A DNA stretch of 64,000 nt from Diploptera punctata (lineage: Eukaryota > Arthropoda > Insecta > Blattodea > Blaberidae), in NCBI GenBank assembly GCA_030220185.1, contig JASPKZ010009710.1:1-64000 (forward strand). The letters are read 5' to 3'. The notes under the pieces are model-generated. The model had not been told where the DNA came from and ran no database searches. It was given only the letters and a program-made list of their open reading frames with translations. This document shows, one piece after another, positions 1-10,475 of this stretch. Made by a program: the position numbers and the translations under genes. Each line of letters starts with the position of its first letter. Within the stretch, counting starts at the first letter, position 1.

Positions 1-1199
1 CGGGTCCATAAATATCTTATGATATCTAGTTTCCCAAAAGCTCTTGTGAATTATCATTTCCCATAAAGATCTTATGATACTAGTTCTCCATAAATATCTT
101 TGATATCTAGTTTTCCCATAATATCTTATGATATCTATTTTCCCATAATATCTTATGAATATAGTTGTCCATAAATATCTTATGATATCTCGTTTCCCAT
201 AAAATCTATGATATATGTCCAATAAATATCTTATGAATCTCGTTTCCCATAAATATATTATGGATCTAGTTTCCCTAAATATCTTATGATATCTAGTTCC
301 CATAAATATCTTATGATATCGATTTCCCATAAAAGCTATATATTGGTTTCCCCAGAAATAGCTTACGATTCTAGTTTCCCATAAATATCTTACGATATCT
401 AGTTTCCCATAAATATCTTATATCTAGTTTCCCATAAATATCTTATGATATCTAGTTTCCCATAAATATCTTATGATATCTAGTTTCCCATAAATATCCT
501 TATATCTAGTTTCCCATAAATATCTTATATATCTGGTTTCCCATAGATATCTTTATATCTAGTTTCCCATAATATCTTATGATATAGTTTCTCATAAATA
601 TCTAATGATATCTAGTTTCCCATAAAATACTTATGATATCTAGTTTCCCATAATATTTATGATATCTAGTTTCCCATAATAAATCTTATATCTAGTTTCC
701 CATAAATATCTATAGATATCTAGTTTCCCATAAATATCTTATGATATTAGTTTCCCATAAATATCTTATGATATCTAGTTTCCCATAAATATATTATATC
801 TAGTTTCCCATAAATATCTTATATCTAGTTCCCATAAATATCTTATGATATCTAGTTTCCCATAAATATCTTATGATATCTAGTTTTCCCAAAATATCTT
901 ATATCTAGTGTCCATAAATATATTATGATATCTAGTTACCATAAATATCTTATGATATCTAGTTTCCCATAATATCTTCATGATATCTAGTTCCCCAAAA
1001 AGCATATATCTAGATTTCCTCCCATAAATATCTTATGATATCTAGTTTTCCCATAAATATCTTATGATATCTAGTTCACATAAATACTTATGATATCTAG
1101 TTTCCAATAAATATCTTATGATATCAAGTTTCCCATAAATATCTTATGATATCTAGTTTCCCATAAAGATCTTATGATATCTAGTTTCCCATAAATATC
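1..1199. repeat. AT-rich satellite, unit about 28 bp
   Basis: About 43 head-to-tail copies of a roughly 28-bp unit: an ATAAATATCTTATGATATCT core followed by AGTTTCCC. Many copies carry 1-8 bp deletions. The core is a dyad (ATATC-TTAT-GATAT). The array is cut by the window start, so its true length is unknown. It ends abruptly against an RTE-B relic. Confidence 0.93.
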
Positions 1200-1206
1200 G
1201 TGTTTA

Positions 1207-2063
1207 TCGCTCATTCTTAGGAGTTTTCTCCATTCACCTGTCTGTTCATCTCTTTTTACTCAATCGTTTTCCTAGAACTTTAGTCTCAAATACCCGTAAT
1301 ATCCTCTCCCCCTTAAAGTAAGAGTCCGTCGTTAGCATCCATTATAATATAAATATAAGAATAACAGATTTATATATTTTCAGTTAACGTTGTTTTTTGA
1401 AAGAAGAGTAATCACTCGTAATGCATAATAGCATGAATTTCCAGAATTCTATTCTATAGTATTCTGCCCTAGGACAGGTCTTTCACTGCAATCATAGCAA
1501 TTTTCATGCTATGCTTGCAGTTTTACTAGGGAATTATAGCTGTGGTAGCTTTCCACACCGGTGAAGGATGATGATGATAATGATAAGGATGATTATAATG
1601 GCCAGATTATGTTCGGAGACCGTTGGGCCTCGAAGCTACCTGACATTTGTCTTACAGGTCAGAAAATCTCCGGAAAAAACATCACCCAGGAAGCTTGTCC
1701 CGACCGGGAATCGAACCCGGGCCCGTTGCGTGACAAGGCAGGGCGCTACCTCGAGACTCAGCGGTGACTTTCCAGAATTGAGCCTATGTTTAATTTCTTT
1801 GGAATATCTCATTCTGTGTTGTGATTATTGTTTCCTAGGTATTTGAATTCAACCAGTTCCTGAAAATTTCCCCCATTTGCAATTAACTGTTTCCATTATA
1901 TAATGTATTTAGTTTTATTGATATTTACTTCCAATCCCAATTTTTTAGTGTTACTCAGTAGTGTGTGCGAGTTGGCCTTTAGTGTCTCTTCGCTATCGGC
2001 CAATAATACTACATCATCAGCATAAACTAACAGCTTATTAATACCATTGAGTTGTAGAACCCA
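1207..2063 (-). mobile_element. RTE-B LINE fragment, split by a SINE-A
   Basis: The antisense strand matches the C-terminal half of the RTE-B reverse transcriptase ORF seen elsewhere in the window (KxFGPKRDEQTGEW region at 1210-1260, then the region upstream of the YGCETW motif). The two halves, 1207-1448 and 1769-2063, are contiguous parts of one copy interrupted by the SINE-A at 1449-1768. Frameshifts and stops make it non-coding. Confidence 0.8.
1449..1768 (-). mobile_element. SINE-A, complete, with target duplication
   Basis: tRNA-derived SINE on the minus strand. The tRNA-like head with its B-box (ggttcgattcccgg in sense) lies at about 1700-1768. The body contains the conserved 'cctgtaagacaaatgtcagg' stretch, a (cat)n run and the 'gcagtgaaggacctgccc' tail. 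The 11-bp direct repeat tttccagaatt at 1438-1448 and 1769-1779 is the target-site duplication, and the host is an RTE-B copy. Confidence 0.9.
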
Positions 2064-2459
2064 TGTCCGCGTTTCTTAATTATTGTATTTTCACGGTTAA
2101 AGATAGTAACTCTTTGACCGAAGTAATTACTTAGTCCAGCTTATCGTCTTCGATCTGTCCGGCAAAATATTAGCAAAACTAAATACACATTTTGTGCAAT
2201 TTTATTCTATAGTAATAAAGTTATGACATATTTTTGTAGATACTTATTTTTCCATACCTTGAGTTGGGGCGGAGAAAGAAAGAAGAAAGGAGAAAAATTC
2301 ATCACAGAAATAATAAATTATTCACGCCCAAATAACTCAAACTGCAAAGAAAGAGAAGTACATTAAAACCTCTAGGATCTATTGATAAAAATAAATGTGA
2401 TAAATGATCCAGTCTCCTTTCAACGAATTTGAACACTCGCACTTTATTGAGTAACACCT
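2064..2459. other. Unassigned AT-rich sequence
   Basis: No ORF, tRNA-like or RT similarity recognised. The last 20 bases resemble the RTE-B stretch around 'attgagtaacac'. Confidence 0.4.
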
Positions 2460-2470
2460 AGAAATTATTT

Positions 2471-2821
2471 CCGATTGAGGGCCTTTCCACTTTTCAGCGG
2501 TTGCCCTTTTACCAGCCGGCTGCTGGCCCTTCACATCCACATGTGTCAATCACAGAGGTAGATGATCAACAGACAGTGTAGGGGTGACATGTGGTTAGCA
2601 TGTCGAATCCCCCAGCCGTTAAAGCTGGTTCCTCAACCTGGACACGGCTACTTATTGCAGCTACCCAATTGCCCTCACGATGCTGGGTGGGCACCGTTCC
2701 ATACTGGCCGAAAATACCATGAGAAAAGTTCTTTCCTTCCCATGGAAACTTCGAACCAGCGCAGGTCCCGTAGCTCTGCGCCAAGGCTTCCTACCTTAAC
2801 CGCTCGGCTACGGCGCGGGAC
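2471..2821 (-). mobile_element. SINE-E, complete, with target duplication
   Basis: In sense orientation it starts with a tRNA-Ser/Leu-like head (gccgtagccgagcggttaag), carries a B-box-like site, the 'atttcggccagtatggga' segment and the 'cacatgtggatgtgaagg' tail region. The 11-bp repeat agaaattattt at 2460-2470 and 2822-2832 is the target-site duplication. Confidence 0.9.
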
Positions 2822-2952
2822 AGAAATTATTTAATTAAATGAAAATAAAACTTCAGACAAATTAATGATACAAATAATTACAGTATACTATAATAACAAA
2901 ATTAATTAATTTGTTTAAATCAAATTATGAAACCATCCCTTGTACAAAAAAA

Positions 2953-3352
2953 AAAACACCAGTACGTTTATATAACACTTTGGCTAGACAAGTGTTGACC
3001 TATGGTAGTGAAGCATGGACCCTAAAAAGACAACACGAAAAAGAATAACGGCTTGTGAAATGAGATTCATGCGCAGAAACGCGGGTTCAAACCGATGGGA
3101 TCGGAAAAGGAACACCGATAACATTAAAAAAATTGAGATTACGCCAAGTTTGGAATATATTAAACAGTACCAACTATGATTGGAAACACCATCTTGAAAG
3201 AATGAGTTCAAATCGGATCCCCAAAGCTGTTTATAATTATATACCACGAGGACGAAGATCACTGGGCCGTCCTATGAAACCCTCGAGGGAAAATTTTCTA
3301 TAGGATCCTAACAGGCCTAATACTTGAAGGAAGAAGAGGAAGAAGATTAATT
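2953..3352 (+). mobile_element. RTE-C LINE 3' fragment
   Basis: Translation over several frames gives LVLTYGSEAWTLKRQH, CEMRFMRR, HLERMSSNRIPK and GRRSLGRP, the usual order at the C-terminus of RTE-type reverse transcriptases. It ends in a gaagaagagg tail. The same family lies on the minus strand at 53340-54150. Frameshifts and stops are present. Confidence 0.8.
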
Positions 3353-3360
3353 TGTTATCA

Positions 3361-3490
3361 TGTCTGAAGAAGGTACAAAGTTCCGAACAGCTGTAAACTA
3401 ATTTATATTTATAAATAAATATGAAAAACGCATAACACTTCAAGTTTTATTTTATTTAATGAAATAGGTTATGGATTTTCATCAAGTAAA
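3361..3490 (+). repeat. Degenerate copy of the hammerhead-like palindromic element
   Basis: Contains CTGAAGA (3364-3370), a degraded stem II, a gaacagctgt stretch, and the 'ggattttcatcaagtaaac' 3' end found at 52550-52580 and, inverted, near 32281. Confidence 0.65.
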
Positions 3491-3497
3491 CCAAAAT

Positions 3498-4200
3498 CAA
3501 TTGAGTAACACTAAGAAATTTTTACTGGAAGTAAACATCTATAAATCTACGCATTTGGTCAACCATCGAAATGCATTATATGATGGAAATGGACAGCTAA
3601 TGTGAAATCAAAGAAGTCTTGAAGTGGCTGAATTTAAATACCTAGGAACAATAATTACAAACAGGAATGAGGTGCATAAAGAAATAAACATAGGCTCAAT
3701 TCTGGAAATGCGTGCTATTATGCATTGCAGAGACTCTTGATTGTCCCAAACTCCTTTCCCAACAACGTTAAACTGAAAATATATAAAACTATTATTCTAC
3801 CAGTTATATTATATGGGTGCGAAATATGGACTCTTATTTTAAGGGAGGACACAGTATTATGAGTATTTGAGAATAAAGCTCTTAGTAACCTTTTTGGACC
3901 AAAGACAGATGAACAGACAGGTGAATGGAGAATACTACAAAAGTGGGCTACATGATCTTATGGAAAACCAAATGTAATAATGGTTAAGTCTCGTAGAGAC
4001 GATCGGCAGAACATGTGTCATGAATGGGGAATGATAGAGGGGCATAGAAAGTCCTTGTAGGAAAAACGCCCAGTAGGAAGGCCAAGACAGAGGTGGGAAA
4101 TAACATTTACAAATATTTAAGGAAGATCAACTATACGGGTGGAGGATAGAAAGCGTATGTCCGCTCGGCCACGAACGTATGGGTTCGAAGTGCCAGGGAA
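3498..4200 (+). mobile_element. RTE-B LINE 3' fragment, decayed
   Basis: Follows RTE-B from the 'attgagtaacactaagaaat' region through FKYLGTIITNRNE, KLKIYKTIILPVILYG and the GPKxDEQTGEW block to the 'gttcgaagtgccagg' 3' end. Several deletions and stops. Confidence 0.85.
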
Positions 4201-4451
4201 ATTGCTGGTTATAAAAACGGAGAAAACAGATTTTATGTTACGGAAGTAAGTAGTTGAGCTTTTAAGTTAAGTAGCTCGCTTATAAAGTATATGTCGCAGC
4301 GGACGACACATTACCGGCCTCAAGACCTCAAAACACTACTTGCATAGAGGAAGCAAAAGTTGCACCGAACGTACCAGTAGCTAATGGACTACAGCATTAT
4401 TATCTTTGTTATTTATCTAAAATCTAACTTACCTCCTATCTCAACAAATTA

Positions 4452-5545
4452 AGGGAAATATGTTAAGAAGAAGTAAGAAGAAACAAAGAAAGACAGAAGA
4501 AAGAAGGAAAAGAAGAAAAAAGAAGAAAAGAAAAAAAAAAGAAGAAAGGAAGAAGAAAGAGAAGAAAGAAAGTAAGAAAAATAAACGAAAGAAATAAAAA
4601 ACAAGAAAGGAAAACGAAAGGAAAAAAGAAACGAAATAAAATAAAGGAAACAAAAATGAGAAAGAAAAAGGAAAGGAAAAATAGAAAGGAACACAAAAAG
4701 AAAGAAAAGAAAAAACAGAAAGAAATAAAGCAAAGGAAAGAGATAAATTGAGAAATGAAAGGAAAGTAAAAATATGAAAGGAAAGAAAAAAAAAAACAAA
4801 ATATAAAAAGCAGAAAGGCAAGGAAATATGAAAGAAAAAATATGAAATGGAAACAAGAAGAAAGAAAGAAAGAAAAAAGGAAGGAAGAAAGAAAAAAGAA
4901 AGGGGGGACGGGAAAATAAAGGCAAAAGAAAGGAAAAAAGAGAAAAAAAGGATACAAAAGGAAAATATGAAAGGAAAGAAAGAAAGGAAAGAAAATATGA
5001 AAGGAAACAAGATTAAACAAAGAAAATACAGGAAGGAAGAAAAGAAAAGGAAAAAAACAAAAGAAAAAAGGAAAGGAAATAATTACAGGAAAGAATAAAG
5101 AATAAGAAAATATAAAAAGAACATACACGCCGTAGCGTAGTGGTTAATGAGCTACAAGCCGGAGCGGCGAGAGTGTTCAAGTCCCGATGGGGTCAGGATT
5201 TTTAAAACGACCCAAACACATTGGCGGCACTATGGCCCTGGGGTCGACCTCAGTCTCTAACGGAAATGAGTACCAGACGCTTGTTCTGGGGGTAAAGGCG
5301 GCCGTCACGCAGGGCTGACAACCCGACTGACATAAAGTGCCGATTGTCTAGAAAAAGTGGGAGCCTTAATCTCCCACTACCCCAAGGGCTCCGGCCCTGT
5401 TGTGGGATCCTTTACTTTACAATAAAAGAAAAATGAATGGAAAGAAAGAAGGGAAAGGAGGACAAAGAAAGAAAAAATAAAGTTAAAGAAGAAAGAAATA
5501 AACTAATGAAGACAGGATGAAAGAGGAATGGAAAGAACGGAACGA
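4452..5545 (+). repeat. Polypurine tract, interrupted by a SINE-D
   Basis: About 800 bp of almost uninterrupted purine on the plus strand (gaaag, ggaa and aaag permutations) in two blocks, 4452-5125 and 5423-5545, split by the SINE-D. The Phe/Ser-rich (minus) and Lys/Glu-rich (plus) open frames here are composition artefacts. Confidence 0.92.
5126..5422 (+). mobile_element. SINE-D
   Basis: tRNA-like head (gccgtagcgtagtggttaat, then gttcaagtcccgatgg as a B-box), then a body with 'ctaacggaaatgagtacc' and 'agggctgacaac'. A second copy lies at 40184-40462. It is inserted in the polypurine tract. Confidence 0.8.
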
Positions 5546-5649
5546 GCTTGGTAAAACGCTCCGATTTAAATATAAAATTATTAGTTGGTTTACATCACAT
5601 TTATCCAATTTATTAAAAAATATAGCGTAAGGATGACTTACTCCATAAC

Positions 5650-6211
5650 AAATACGGCTACCAGATTGTATATATAGTGCATGGATGTCAACACATGCCG
5701 CATGCGGGAGTTAATATAAAAACATTTGTAGCAATTGATTATACCACCAAAAAAAGAAACTACTGTTTGCACTTTCTTGAATGGTATTTTTTCCCAGGTA
5801 ACAATCCAGAAAAATATAATTGTCATATTACATCAACGACATCAGAAATGAATTAATATACAGTTTGATGTGATTCAATTTTTCTCCACTAGAGAGCATT
5901 CTTACAATTTGCGTTCCTTTGGCAATAAATAGTATGATCTGGTTGCAGTGATAAACAAAAGAAGCAGATGAAGCGCACCTATCGTTTCTCATTTGTTTTC
6001 AAACAACGCCGTTTACATTAAATATATAAATATTTTAAAATAACTATAGTTAAATAATGATTTGTAAGTAAAACAGCTTAATTTTATTCGTTAAATAGTC
6101 CTAACAAATGCCACTCTTGATTTCCAAATTCTCTAGATAGATTCACTCCTCACTTCGTGAGTCGTGAATTTATCGATAATTTGGAAATCACTCGTGGCAT
6201 TACTTACGAAA
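5650..6211 (-). mobile_element. Element F, truncated copy
   Basis: Matches F from the 'aatacggctaccagatt' region to its hairpin end near 6205 (ggcattactta). The hairpin at 6118-6205 has arms of about 42 bp around cactcctcacttcgtgag. No coding potential seen. Confidence 0.8.
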
Positions 6212-6460
6212 TTGAAGTTGCGACACCGTGTCAGCATACTTTCAAAATAACGCACTTCCTCGTCGTAATGAAACACAATTTTATTTGCTGAAAACTCGTG
6301 CCACTGCGGCAAAACGTAATACATTGCGAAATAACGCAAACAATATTAACAGCTTAATTTTGTCGAGACTTCCGTGAACTATTCTTTCAGATAGGATTCG
6401 CGTTTCGGTCACGAATGTAACCGAATTCCTTAATTAATAAAACGGTGAAAAAACAAATGT

Positions 6461-6572
6461 CCCGCGCCGTGGCCGAGCGGTTAAAGACATGGTCCTTCGG
6501 TGCAAAGCTACGAATACTCGTGATGAAAAAAGGAAATTCTTGTGGAATTTCGGCCAGTATGGGACTCATGTC
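6461..6572 (+). mobile_element. SINE-E, head fragment
   Basis: Starts cccgcgccgtggccgagcgg and continues to ggccagtatgggac, then breaks off. The tail is missing. Confidence 0.75.
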
Positions 6573-6687
6573 TACATAGCATCGTAAGGAATAATACGTC
6601 ATTAGCATAAACTAATACTAATAGCTGGTAGGGTAAAAGAAATACTTTTATTTTGTAGAAAATTGCATAATCTATATCTTCATAAGT

Positions 6688-7592
6688 AATGCCGCGAGTG
6701 ATTTCCAATTTATCTAGAGAATTTGGAATTCAAGAATGACATTTGTTAGGACAATTTAACGAATAAAATTAAGCTGTTTACTATTCGTGAGTCGTGAATT
6801 TTATCTAGAGAATTTGGAAATTAAGAGTGGCATTTGTTAGGACAATTTAACGAATAAAATTAAGCTGTTTACTATTCGTGAGTCGTGAATTTATCTAGAG
6901 AATTTGGAAATTAAGAGTGGCATTTGTTAGGACTATTTAACGAATAAAATTAAGCTGTTTACTCTCAAATCATTATTTAACTATAGTTATTTTAAAATAT
7001 TTATATATTTAATGTAAACGGCGATGTTTGAAAACAAATGAGAAGCGATAGGTAAACATCTTCAGCTGCTTCTTTTGATTATCACTGCAACCAGATCATA
7101 CTATTTATTGCCAAAGGAACGCAATATTGTAAGAATGCTCTCTAGTGGCGAAAAATGAAACACATCAAACTGTATAGTAATTCATTTCTGATGTCGTATG
7201 ATGTAAATATAACAATTACATTTTTCTGGATTATTACCTGGGAAAAAATACATTTAAGAAAGTGAAAACAGTGGTTTCTTTTTTTTTTTTTTTTGGTGGT
7301 GGTATAATCATTGCTACAAATGTTTTTATATTTACTCCTGCAGCGCTATGTGTTGACATCCATGCACTATATATACAATCTGGTAGCCGTACTTGTTGGA
7401 GAGTCAGTCACTGCAAAATAACGGTCAGTCCTGTTTAGAATATTAAAAAGGAGGAGCTTTCTTTAATATGGTAGATTTAATATTGATTAATATTTCGTGA
7501 AACACGACTGTGATTGGTTGTAAAACAGAAATCATTGAAACGTGATTGGCCATTGACTCCCATTTGGGGCATGAGTTAAATAGTCTATGTAA
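6688..7592 (+). mobile_element. Element F, near full length, with an internal triplication
   Basis: Runs from taagtaatgcc to gagttaaatag. The segment beginning tatctagagaatttgg occurs at 6711, 6802 and 6892 (period 90-91 bp), a local triplication not seen in other F copies. Flanks are tca and tct, near the TCA seen at other copies. Confidence 0.82.
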
Positions 7593-7696
7593 ATTGTTTT
7601 TATGATAACTCTTATCATTTAACAGTTATTTGTGAAAAATCCCATTTTTTCATCAACAAGGATAACTTCAAGTCCTAGTGAATTTATAATAGGTTA

Positions 7697-7734
<38 letters not shown>

Positions 7735-8008
7735 CTTTTTGTGCGATATGTGCGTGTTTTGTCGCACTTACCAGCAATGGCGACCATTACTGAAATTTCA
7801 ACTTCCTACATTTCGGAGTTGCCAATCTAAATAACTATACTGTAATATTACATTTACATCCACGTGCGGGAAGTAAAACCACTGTCCTCTATGTATACTA
7901 CGTACAATGTATATACAGAAAATACCCAAAAGGTAGTGTTAATATACATTATACGAAACAAATCATTGCATTTTAAATGAACTGAACTTCATTTGAAACA
8001 ATATAAAA
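7593..8008. other. Unassigned sequence with an (AAT)n tract
   Basis: An (AAT)n microsatellite lies at about 7698-7732. The remainder shows no recognisable gene or repeat. Confidence 0.5.
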
Positions 8009-8021
8009 CAATAAATACGTA

Positions 8022-9298
8022 TAACTGTAGGCTTTCACGGCCGGCGTCTTGATCCCTATTAGGTTCGTCTTCCGGGCATATAGGCCGTGGTCCAGTCGTT
8101 CTTCTACTCGACGTTTCGTCTACTGCTGCGGTAGACATCTTCAGGAGGCTACTGCGTGCTCTCTGTGAACTCCTCAACAGTCGGCTGCAGACTGGCTGGT
8201 CGTTGGAAACTCCCTCCCTATTTATAGGCACGCCCCTGGTGGAGAGGCGGTTTTCTGCGCGGTCCGTGTTGCGTGCTGTTTTGTCCAGGCTGTCGCTAGC
8301 AGAAGTCATAGGCTTCGTTGTCGTATTGTGCAGTGCCGGGATCCAGATTTTGTTTATCTTCATGGTTTCTTCTTTTTTGTTAAAGGAATTTTTGTGTTTA
8401 TATATTTCAATGGCTTCTCTGTACAGTCTGGTGTAATAATGTGATGTTTGGGACAATACCTGTGTTTCTTCGAATCTTATTATATGTTCTTGGTTGTTCA
8501 TCCAGTGTTCCGCTACGGCTGATTTTTCCTTTTGTTTTAGTCTGCAATGCCTCTTGTGTTCTTGCAATCTTGTGGTAACCATTCTTTTTGTTGTGCCGAT
8601 ATAAACCTGTCCACAACTGCAAGGGATGCGATATATACCGGCAGTACTTAACGGATCTCTTGTATCTTTGGCTGGGCGCAGTATATTGCTGATTTTTTTG
8701 TGTTGGCTTGTAGGTTGTAGATATGTTATATTTATTTAATATTCGACCAATTCTCTCCGTTATTGTCTTGATATATGGTAGGTACACCTTACCCTTAGCC
8801 TCCTCCTTGTTCCCGTTTTCGGATTTGTATTTATTGGGATTTATGGCTCGGCGAAAATCTGTTTTTGCTGTATCCATTGGATTGAAACGCTGCTTGGAGA
8901 TGGTTAATTTCTTCTTGTAGATACTGTGGTTCCGAAATCCTTTTGGCTCGTTCCACCAGGGTTTTAATTATTCCGCGTTTTTGTCTGGGATGATGGTTGG
9001 ACTGCTTATGTAGGTATCTGTCTGTGTGAGTCTTTTTCCTGTATACCTTGTGTCCAAGTGTCATGTCTTGGTTTCGAATTACTAAAACATCCAAAAACGG
9101 TAGACTGTTGTTCTCTTCTCTTTCCAGGGTGAATTGGATGCTGGGACAAATACCATTTAAATGTTGCCTGAAGTTATCAAGTTCTTCTTCACCATGCTCC
9201 CAAATGACGAATGTGTCGTCCACATATCTCAGCCAAACTGAAGGTCTTAATGTAGCATTCTCCAAGGCCTGTTTTTCAAATTGTTCCATGTAAAAATT
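8022..9298 (-). pseudogene. Inverted partial Penelope copy (RT C-terminus plus GIY-YIG)
   Basis: Reverse complement of the element from 'tttttacatggaacaat' (equivalent to about 11805) to its 3' end. It encodes the RT segment starting MEQFEKQALENATLRPS with RYVDDTFVIWEHG, then the GIY-YIG part (MVTTRLQEHKRHCR). It meets the direct copy head to head at 9298, forming a palindrome with arms of about 1.17 kb and an asymmetric centre of roughly 90 bp. The hammerhead-like motif is at 8105-8148. Confidence 0.9.
8105..8148 (-). ncRNA. Hammerhead-like ribozyme motif (Penelope, inverted copy)
   Basis: Reverse complement of the motif at 10345-10390: CTGAAGA, stem GTCTAC/GTAGAC, GAAAC, GTC. It shares the extra nucleotide before stem II. 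Confidence 0.5.
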
Positions 9299-10475
9299 TG
9301 GGAGCATGGTGAAGAAGAACTTGATAACTTCAGGCAACATTTAAATGGTATTTGTCCCAGCATCCAATTCACCCTGGAAAGAGAAGAGAACAACAGTCTA
9401 CCGTTTTTGGATGTTTTAGTAATTCGAAACCAAGACATGACACTTGGACACAAGGTATACAGGAAAAAGACTCACACAGACAGATACCTACATAAGCAGT
9501 CCAACCATCATCCCAGACAAAACGCGGAATAATTAAAACCCTGGTGGAACGAGCCAAAAGGATTTCGGGACCACAGTATCTACAAGAAGAAATTAACCAT
9601 CTCAAGCAGCGTTTCAATCCAATGGATACAGCAAAACAGATTTTCGCCGAGCCATAAATCCCAATAAATACAAATCCGAAAACGGGAACAAGGAGGAGGC
9701 TAAGGGTAAGGTGTACCTACCATATATCAAGACAATAACGGAGAGAATTGGTCGAATATTAAATAAATATAACATATCTACAACCTACAAGCCAACACAA
9801 AAAATCAGCAATATACTGCGCCCAGCCAAAGATACAAGAGATCCGTTAAGTACTGCCGGTATATATCGCATCCTTGCAGTTGTGGACAGGTTTATATCGG
9901 CACAACAAAAAGAATGGTTACCACAAGATTGCAAGAACACAAGAGGCATTGCAGACTAAAACAAAAGGAAAAATCAGCCGTAGCGGAACACTGGATGAAC
10001 AACCAAGAACATATAATAAGATTCGAAGAAACACAGGTATTGTCCCAAACATCACATTATTACACCAGACTGTACAGAGAAGCCATTGAAATATATAAAC
10101 ACAAAAATTCCTTTAACAAAAAAGAAGAAACCATGAAGATAAACAAAATCTGGATCCCGGCACTGCACAATACGACAACGAAGCCTATGACTTCTGCTAG
10201 CGACAGCCTGGACAAAACAGCACGCAACACGGACCGCGCAGAAAACCGCCTCTCCACCAGGGGCGTGCCTATAAATAGGGAGGGAGTTTCCAACGACCAG
10301 CCAGTCTGCAGCCGACTGTTGAGGAGTTCACAGAGAGCACGCAGTATCTCCTGAAGATGTCTACCGCAGCAGTAGACGAAACGTCGAGTAGAAGAACGAC
10401 TGGACCACGGCCTATATGCCCGGAAGACGAACCTAATAGGGATCAAGACGCCGGCCGTGAAAGCCTACAGTTATA
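9299..10475 (+). mobile_element. Penelope 5' pseudo-LTR (5'-truncated direct copy)
   Basis: Equivalent to 11897-13043: starts in the RT domain at gggagcatggtgaagaag, continues through the GIY-YIG endonuclease, the stop at 10352-10354 and the hammerhead-like motif, to 'gaaagcctacagttat'. It carries small indels relative to the 3' copy. The ORF of the complete copy starts inside it. Confidence 0.9.
10345..10390 (+). ncRNA. Hammerhead-like ribozyme motif at the ORF junction (Penelope)
   Basis: CTGAAGA at 10351-10357 fits the hammerhead core CUGANGA. Stem II is GTCTAC (10359-10364) with GTAGAC (10372-10377). GAAA is at 10378-10381, followed by cgtC, with predicted cleavage after C10385. A15.1 plus CGU makes the palindrome ACGU, suggesting a stem III that needs dimer pairing. 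Stem I is short (CTC/GAG). One extra U between A9 and stem II departs from the consensus. Hammerheads are known in Penelope pseudo-LTRs; activity here is inferred. Confidence 0.55.

Noticed and set aside
4441..5128. Long Phe/Ser-rich and Lys/Glu-rich open frames
   Set aside because: They are produced by the polypurine tract, overlap in several frames and have no domain-like content.
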